From contig JADKFY010000028.1 of the NCBI GenBank assembly GCA_016717305.1, forward strand, positions 1-64,000: DNA of 64,000 bases, written 5' to 3'. This DNA comes from Flavobacteriales bacterium. GTDB taxonomy: Bacteria; Bacteroidota; Bacteroidia; Flavobacteriales_F; PHOS-HE28. The stretch's first letter is position 1, and the number at the start of each line of letters is the position of its first letter. Shown one piece after another: positions 46,301 through 55,300 of the stretch. A model generated the notes under the pieces. The model was given only the letters and a program-made list of their open reading frames with translations, did no database searches and was not told where the DNA came from. Made by a program: the position numbers and the translations under genes.

Positions 46301-49300
46301 GGTGAGCGATCAAGTGAACTTCAGCATCACACCTACACCAACGGCGAATGCGGGTGCGGATCAATCGCTTTGCGCGAACAACGCCATTACGACGATGAAC
46401 GGATCGTTCACAGTTGCGACGGGCGGCACCTGGAGCGGCGGGTCGGGCACCTTCAGCCCGAGCGCCACGCTGATGAACGCGACCTACACGCCGACCGCTT
46501 CGGAGATCTCGAACGGTTCTGTGACATTGACGCTGACGACCACCGGCAACAACAACTGCATGGCCGTTACAGATCAAGTGCTGGTCAGCTTCACGCCAAG
46601 TCCTTCTGTGGATGCAGGTGTTGATGTGTCGGTCTGCCGGAACAACGCAGCCGTATCGCTTAGTGGTACGGTCGGTGTCGCCACGGGCGGCATCTGGAGC
46701 GGTGGCGCGGGATCTTTCACGCCGAACAACACGACGCTGAACGCGACCTACACGCCCACACCTGCAGAACTCGCTTTGGGTACGTTGTCGTTGACGCTGA
46801 CTTCCACTGGTAACGGTAATTGCATCGCCGTATCGGACACCAAGGTCATCACCTTCACGCCTGCACCAACGGTGGATGCCGGAGTGAACGGAACAGTGTG
46901 CGCGAACAACTCCGTGATCTCGTTGGCTGGTGCGCTCACGGGTGCAACAGGTGCGACCTGGAGCGGAGGCACGGGCACGTACGTGCCGAACAATACCGCG
47001 CTGAATGCCACCTACACACCGAGCGCTGCTGAACGTACTGCCGGAACCATGACGCTCACTCTGACAACCACAGGCAATGGCAATTGCAATGCTGTGAGCG
47101 ATCAAGTGACATACAGCATCACAACTGCGCCGACTGCGAACGCCGGTGCGGACCGTGTGCTTTGCGCGAACAATGCATCCACCGGTTTGTCGGGTGCGTT
47201 CTCCATCGCCACGGGTGGTATTTGGAGCGGTGGCGCGGGCACTTTCGATCCGAGCACCACGAACATGAGCGCGATCTACACGCCGACTGCGGCAGAGATC
47301 GCGGCTGGTAGTGTGACGCTGACCTTGACCACCAGCGGCAATGGCTTGTGCAACGCCGTGACCGATCAAGTGCTGTTGACCTTCACCGATCCACCTTCCG
47401 CGAACGCTGGTGCGAACGTGACGCGTTGCGCGAACAACGCCGCAGTGGCACTCGGAGGAAGTGTGGTCGTCGCGACTAGTGGAACATGGACGGGCGGTAC
47501 CGGCACGTTCTCCCCAAACGCCAACACACTGAATGCGACATACAACCCGGGTGCTGGTGACCTGGCCGCCGGACAAGTAACACTGACCTTGACCACGACC
47601 GGCAACGGCAACTGCACACCTGCTACATCAACGAAGATCATCACGTACACACCTGCGCCGATCGTGAACGCAGGTACGAACGGAAGTGTGTGCGCGAACG
47701 CTGCGGCCATCGCCTTGAACGGTACCGTGACCGGTGCTGTGGGCGGAGTATGGAGCGGAGGCGCTGGTTCCTTCAGCCCGAACAACATCACGCTGAACGC
47801 GACCTACACGCCGACTGCTGCGGAGATCACTGCGGGCACGGTGACGCTGACCTTGACCTCTGCGGGCAACGGTCTCTGTAACGCGGTAACGAACAACGTG
47901 ACCTATACGATCACTCCTGCACCGACAGCGAACGCCGGTGTGGATCAATCGGTGTGCGGTAATAACGCCACCGCTACCTTGAATGCAGTGATCAGTGTCT
48001 CTACAGGTGTGCAGTGGTCCGGTGGATCCGGTGTGTACAGCCCTGGAAGCACGGCACAGAACATCACTTACTCACCTTCCCCAATTGAAGTCGTGAACGG
48101 ATCGGTAACGTTGATCGCAACCACGACCGGTAACGGTACTTGCGCTGCGGTTAACGATGCGGTAACGATCACATACACCCAAGCCCCGGTCGCGAATGCG
48201 GGTCCGGACCAGACGGTAAGCAGCAACAACGCGAACACAACGCTCGCGGGTAGCTTCTCCATCAGCACCGGCGCACAATGGACCGGTGGTGCGGGCACCT
48301 ACAACCCGAACAGTACCACGATGAACGCGGTGTACTCGCCAACCCCAGCAGAGATAGCGGCTGGTAGTGTGACACTGACATTGATCACAACCGGCAATGC
48401 AAGTTGCTCACCTGCCACGGATCAGATGACGATCACATTCGGTGCTGCGCCTACGGCGAATGCTGGTCCGGACCAAACGGTCTGTGCGAACAACCCGGCT
48501 GTTCAACTGAATGGCGCGATCACCATCGCGACCGGCGGTATCTGGACCGGTGGCACAGGCACGTACGATCCGAACACCAGCACGCTCAATGCGATCTACA
48601 CACCGAGCGCTGCGGAACGCGCAGCAGGCACAGTGACCTTGACACTCACCTCGGTGGGTAATGGTAACAGCAATCCGGTGAGCGATCAGATCGTCATCGC
48701 CATCACACCTGCGCCGATCGTGAATGCAGGAGTGAACATCTCCACCTGCGCGAACCAATCCACTGCGCAGTTGACCGGTGTGGTCAACAACGCGACCGGC
48801 GGTGTATGGAGCGGTGGTTCGGGAACTTTTAATCCGAGCAATACTAACTTGAACGCGACCTACACACCGACGCTCGGTGAGATCGCCGCGGGCACAGTAA
48901 CACTTACCCTGAGCAGCACCGGCAACGGCTTGTGCAACGGCGTATCGGATCAAGTCCTGATCACGATCGCGCCAGCACCAGTAGTGATCGCCGGTGTGGA
49001 CCAGACCGTATGCTCCAACAACTCCAACGTGCAAATGGCCGGTTCCGTGAGCAACGCGGGCGGTGGCATCTGGAGCGGCGGTACGGGCACTTTCTCGCCG
49101 AGCATCAACGCGCTGAACGCGATGTACACGCCGAGCACTTCTGAACTCGCGAACGGTTCTGTGACCCTGACCCTGAGCAGCACCGGTAACGGTTCATGTG
49201 CATCGGTTAGCGATCAGATGACGATCTTTTTCTCGCAGAGCCCTGTGGTCAACGCTGGTCTGGATCGCACCGTGTGCGCGAACGATCCGACGGTGATCCT

Positions 49301-52300
49301 GAGCGGCTCCGTGACCATCGCAACTGGCGGTGTTTGGAGCGGCGGTGGTGGATCTTTCACTCCGAACGCGAACACCTTGAACGCGACCTATCTCCCGAGC
49401 CCTGCTGAAGTGGCCTTGGGTAGCGCAACACTTACGTTGACTTCCACCGGCAACGGCTTGTGCAATGCGGTGAGCGATCAGATGGTGATCACCATCATTG
49501 CCTCGCCGAGCGCGAACGCCGGTAATAACATCGCGGTCTGCTCGAACAACGCACAAGTACAACTCGGTGGATCCGTGAGTGGTGCCGGTGGTGGCCAGTG
49601 GAGTGGTGGTTCGGGGACATTCACGCCGAGCATCGCCTCGCTGAACGCGGTCTACACACCAACAGTTGCTGAGGTCGCTTCGGGCACCCTCAACCTGACG
49701 CTGACGACGATCGGCAATGGCAACTGTGTACCGGTTTCCGACAACGTGTTGATCACCTTCACCGCTTCGCCGACCGCGAACGCCGGTGCTGATGGCGTGC
49801 GTTGCGCGAACAACGCGAGCGTCCAACTGAACGGCAGTGTCACTGTTGCGAACGGTGGTACCTGGTCCGGTGCGGGTGGAACCTTCACGCCGAGCGCGAA
49901 CGCACTGAATGCGGTGTACACACCTTCTGCCGGCGAACTCGCAGCTGGCCAAGTGACATTGACGCTGACCACCACGGGCAACAATGGTTGTGTCGCGGTG
50001 AGCGACGAGGTGAGTTACACGTTCACACCTGCACCAACGGCGAACGCTGGAGTGGACCTCTTCACCTGTGCGAACAACGCTGCGGTTACGCTGAACGGTG
50101 CGATCACTGTCGCGACCGGTGCATTGTGGAGCGGTGGAAACGGAACCTACAGCCCGAACAACAGCACGCTGAATGCGAGTTACACGCCGAGTGCTTCGGA
50201 GATCGCCGCGGGCACGGTGACACTTACGCTAACCACCGTTGGCAACGGCACCTGTAACCCGGTCAATGATCAGGTGGTGATCAGCATCACGCCATCGCCG
50301 ATCGTGAACGCTGGTACACCTTTGACCTCTTGCGCGAACAATCCTGCAGCGCAATTGGCGGGATCCGTGCAGAACGCAACGGGCGGTATCTGGAGCGGTG
50401 CAGGAACGTTCTCGCCGAGCGCCACGAACCTGAGTGCGACCTACGCGCCGAGCAATGCGGAGATCGCTGCCGGTACAGCAACGATCACGCTTACGAGCAC
50501 CGGCAACGGCTTGTGCAACGCGGTGACTTCGCAAGTGGTGTTGACTATTACCGCCGCGCCGATCGTTGAAGCGGGCCTGGCGCAAACACTCTGCGCGAAC
50601 AATGCAGTAGCGCAATTGGCTGGCCAAGTCATCAACGCCTCCGGTGGTACGTGGAGCGGTGTAGCGGGAGCCTTCAGCCCGAACTCCAGCGCATTGATCG
50701 CGACCTACACACCAAGCGCGGCTGAGATCGCGAACGGTCAGGTATGGATCTTCCTCACCTCGACCGGCAACGGCGGCTGTCTCGCTTCCCGCGACTCCGT
50801 GCAGTTGCAATTCACTCCTGCGCCTACCGTGAATGCGGGTCCTGATGCGCACGTCTGCGCGAATGCCGCACAAGTCAACTTGAACGGTGCCATCACCGTT
50901 GCGAACGGAGGTATCTGGACCGGCGGCAATGGATCCTACACCCCAGGCAATTCCACGCTTAATGCTACTTACTTCCCAACGGCAGCGGAGATCGCTTCAG
51001 GCCAATTCACCTTGGTGCTGAGCAGCACCGGCAATGGCAACTGCGCCATCGTGCGCGATAGCTTGGTGGTCCTGGTGGATCCGGTTCCTGTGGTGAATGC
51101 TGGTCCTGATCAGCAGATCTGCGCGAACAATTCGAACGTGCAGTTGAACGGCTTCGTCGGCAACGCACCGGGCGGAGCATGGAGCGGTGGTGCAGGGGTC
51201 TTCTTCCCGAGCAACACCATGTTGGCGACACAGTATGCCCCGACGGCTGCTGAGATCGCGAACGGTACGCTCACACTGACCTTGACATCCACCGGAACTA
51301 CATTCTGCAACGCCGTCACCGATCAGATGATGATCGTCTTCACTGGTGCTCCGATCGTGGATGCCGGTACCGATCTGCAGATCTGCGCGAACAACAGCGC
51401 GGTGCAACTCACCGGTAACGTCACCAACGCAAGTGGCGGCACATGGACAGGTGGTAGTGGATCCTTCGCGCCGAATGCCAACGTGTTGAGTCCAGTGTAC
51501 ACACCGAGCGCTGGTGAACTCGCCGCAGGCACCTTGTCCCTCTACCTAACGAGCACAGGGAATGGCAACTGCATCGCCGTTCGCGATACGGTGGTCGTGA
51601 CCTTCACACCTGCGCCAACAGTGAACGCTGGTGCGGACCTGGATGTGTGCATGAACAACCCGGTGGTGACCTTGAATGGTTCCATCACGGTAGCAACAGC
51701 TGCACAATGGAGCGGCGGCCTCGGCACCTACACGCCGAACGCACAAGCACTGAACGCGCAATACGTTCCATCCGCATTCGAACTGGGATCGGGTAGCGTA
51801 CAACTCACGCTCACCACCACGGGCAACGGCAACTGTATCGCTGTGACCGACCAAGTCGCGATCACCGTAACGCCATCGCCTGTAGTGAATGCTGGTGCGG
51901 ATGTGATCACCTGCTCGAACCAGTTGCAAGTGCCATTGAGCGGAACGGTGGAAGGCGGTGCCACCACGGGTCTGTGGAGCACTTCCGGAACCGGTTCATT
52001 CAGCCCGAGCGCATCCACGCTGAACGCGGCCTATATCGCCAGCAGCCTCGATTCGTTGAGCGGTACGGTAGATATCACCTTGATCTCGACCAACAACGGT
52101 CTGTGCACCATGGTGAGCGATGTGATGACCATCACCATCCTGCCGAACGCGATCGCGGACGCTGGGGATGATCAGGTCGTCTGTGCTACAACGAATACTG
52201 TGCAGCTCATCGGAACGATCACGGGCAACGCGACACAAGGTCAGTGGACCACCACGGGTGCGGGCAGCTTCGCGCCGAATGCGACGGATGCGAATGCCGT

Positions 52301-55300
52301 GTACCAATTCGATGCGAGTGATGCGGCCATGGGAACGCTCACCTTCACGTGGAGCGTGAACAGTTGTGACAACGCAATGGACCAGATGGGGCTGACGATC
52401 ACCCCGGCCTCAGTAGTGGACGCCGGAGTGGACCAAGTGACCTGTTTCGATGACCTGACCGTGGTGATCAACGGATCCGTTAGCGGTGCATCGAGCACTG
52501 GTACATGGAGCACCCTGGGAACCGGCAGCTTCGTGAACGGACCGAATGCCTTGAGCAACATCTATCAGGCTAGCCAACAGGATTCGTTGGCCCTCGGTGT
52601 GGACTTGATCCTTACCGCGAACAACACTGGTGCTTGTGTGGCTGATGTGGATACGGTACACATCGACATCCTGCCAGCAGGAACGGTGAACGCCGGTGCG
52701 GACTTGAGCTTCTGTGCGAACAATGCCACGGTGCAATTGACCGGCACGCTCAGCGGCGATGCGACCCAAGTGCTCTGGAGCACCTCCGGCTCGGGTGCCT
52801 TCTTCCCGAATGCCACAGTGCTCACACCGACCTACATCCCGAGTGCTGCGGATACCACTGCAGGTAGTGTCACGCTGACATTGAGCGCTCCGAACACCTG
52901 TAACAACGCGAGCGATGCAATGGTGGTGACCTTGACCCCAGCACCATACGTGAACGCCGGTCCGGACCAGACCTTCTGCGATCAAGTGACGCAGTTCGAC
53001 CTGAATGGAACGATCTCGGGCGTGACGACGATCGGTGTGTGGAGCACCAATGGCTCCGGCAGCATCGCCAACGCGAACGCGATGAACACGAGCTATACGG
53101 CCAGTGCTGCTGATGTCGCGAACGGCGCGATCACCTTCACGCTGACTTCGCAGAACAACGGAACGTGTAACGCAGTGACCGACGTTATGACGATCTACCT
53201 GACGGATGGCATCGTGGCCAGTGCGGGACCTGACCAAAGCGTGTGTGTCGCCTCCGACCATGCCAACCTGCAGGCCACCGTGCAGAACGGATCACCTTCG
53301 GGCACTTGGACCACGACCGGTTCCGGGACCTTCAACCCGAGCGCCGATGTGTTGAACGCGCAGTACTACTTCTCTGTCGCTGATGTGACGAACGGATCAG
53401 TGGTGCTCACGTTCACTACCACCAACACGGGTACCTGTCCGGTGCAGCAGGACCAGATGGTCCTCACTTTCGGCAGCAGCACCTTCGCGTATGCTGGTGA
53501 CGACCAGGCGCTCTGCGCGAATTCGCCGATCGCACAACTTGCCGGTAACTTCAGCGGTGGTGCACAGGGTGTACAGTGGAGCACCAGTGGTTCGGGCTTC
53601 TTCAGCAACACCACGAACCCGAATGCAACCTACACATTGAGTGCATCGGATATCGCGGCGGGTCAGGTGCAGCTCACGCTCTCTACCATCACGAGCGGTT
53701 CTTGCTTGCCTTCATCGGATGTGGTGGTGATCGCGGTGAACGCGCTACCGAACATCACCGCAGGTGCGGACATCATTGCTTGCACGGCGGCTCCGGTGCA
53801 GGTCACGGCGAACGCTGCGAACGCGGGCGGTGGCATGTGGACCACTTCGGGAACAGGCACGTTCTTCGACCCGAATGCTCTTGCTACGCTGTACACACCA
53901 AGCGCTGCGGATAGCCTCGCTGGAAACGTGACGCTCACCGTGACCACCACGGGAATGGCACCTTGTAGCGCGGTATCCGATCAGTTGGTGATCAGCTTCG
54001 GTGGTGGTCTGGACGCAGAGGCCGGCGCGGATGTGATCTCTTGCAGCACCGATCCGAACGTCGCCCTGAACGGGGTGGTGGCCGGAACGACGACGGGCAC
54101 TTGGTCCACTAGTGGCACTGGTTCCTTCATGCCGAATGCCAGCGCACTTGATGCGACCTACATCCCCGGCGCAGCGGATTATGCGATCGGAGACATCAAC
54201 TTGATCCTGAGCACTACCAACAACCAAGGTTGTCCTGCTGGTCGCGACACGCTGGTAGTGAGCTACCATGTGCCACCGACCGTTAGTGCGGGTGCAGACG
54301 TGCTGCTCTGCAGTGGTCTGGAAGAGGTGCAACTGAATGGCAATGCACAGAACCAAGGCTCGGTGGAATGGATCACGATGGGTGCGGGCAGCTTTACTCC
54401 GGATGTGAATACACTGAACGCGACCTACGTGCCGACCGCGAACGATAGCATCGCTGGTGGCGTGTACCTGGTCCTCACGGCCTTCGGTACGGGAACGTGC
54501 GGCAACGCATCGGACTCCGTGTTCATCGACATTGGACCTACACGCATTGCGAATGCAGGTGCTGACCAAACGGTGTGCGCGGACATGGATCCGATCGTGC
54601 TCAGCGGAAGCATCACCGGTGTAAGCGGCGGTGTGTGGAGCACCAACGGAACAGGAACCTTCCTGCCTGATGCTTCGACTCTCGGAGCCACCTACGTGCC
54701 AAGCGCCACGGACATGGTGTTCAACGAGTTGAATTTCATCCTCACGACCACAGGCAACATGGGTTGCCCTGCGGATGCCGATACCGCGATGGTGGCGCTG
54801 CAAGCAGTTCCAACGGTGAGTGCAGGAAACGACATCAACGTGTGCGATGCGAGTGCAACAGTAGATCTCACAGGTGGCTTCACCGGAGCGAATGGTGTGC
54901 TATGGACCTCGAACGGTTCAGGCGTGTTCCTGCCAAGCAACACTGCAGCGAATGCGACGTACCAGCCCGGCAACACGGATGAGCAACTCGGTACCGTGCG
55001 CATGATCCTCACTACTACCGGCAACGGGGTGTGTGCGGCGATGAGCGATACACTGATGCTCTCCTTTGTGAACCCACTGCAAGCCGACTTCACAGTGAGC
55101 AATGCCTGCGCGGGATCACAGACACAGTTCACCAGCACTAGTACTACCACAGGTGCGCCGATCATCGGTTGGAACTGGAGCTTCGGTAACAACACGATCG
55201 GCACAGGGCCGCAGGTAACGACCAGCTTCGACACGCAAGGCCAATACCTCGCAACGTTGACCGTCTTCGCGCAGAACGGATGTAGCAGCACCATCACGCA

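Noticed and set aside
45744..47576. Long minus-strand open frames inside the giant gene (for example 610, 429, 352 and 283 codons).
   Set aside because: The 264-base unit is a multiple of three, so an antisense frame free of stops in one unit stays open in many. The translations are Arg/His/Val-rich low-complexity repeats with no family character.
38688..55080. Regular direct repeats considered as a CRISPR array.
   Set aside because: Units are 264 bases, fully coding and diverged, with no short identical repeats, no spacers and no cas genes.
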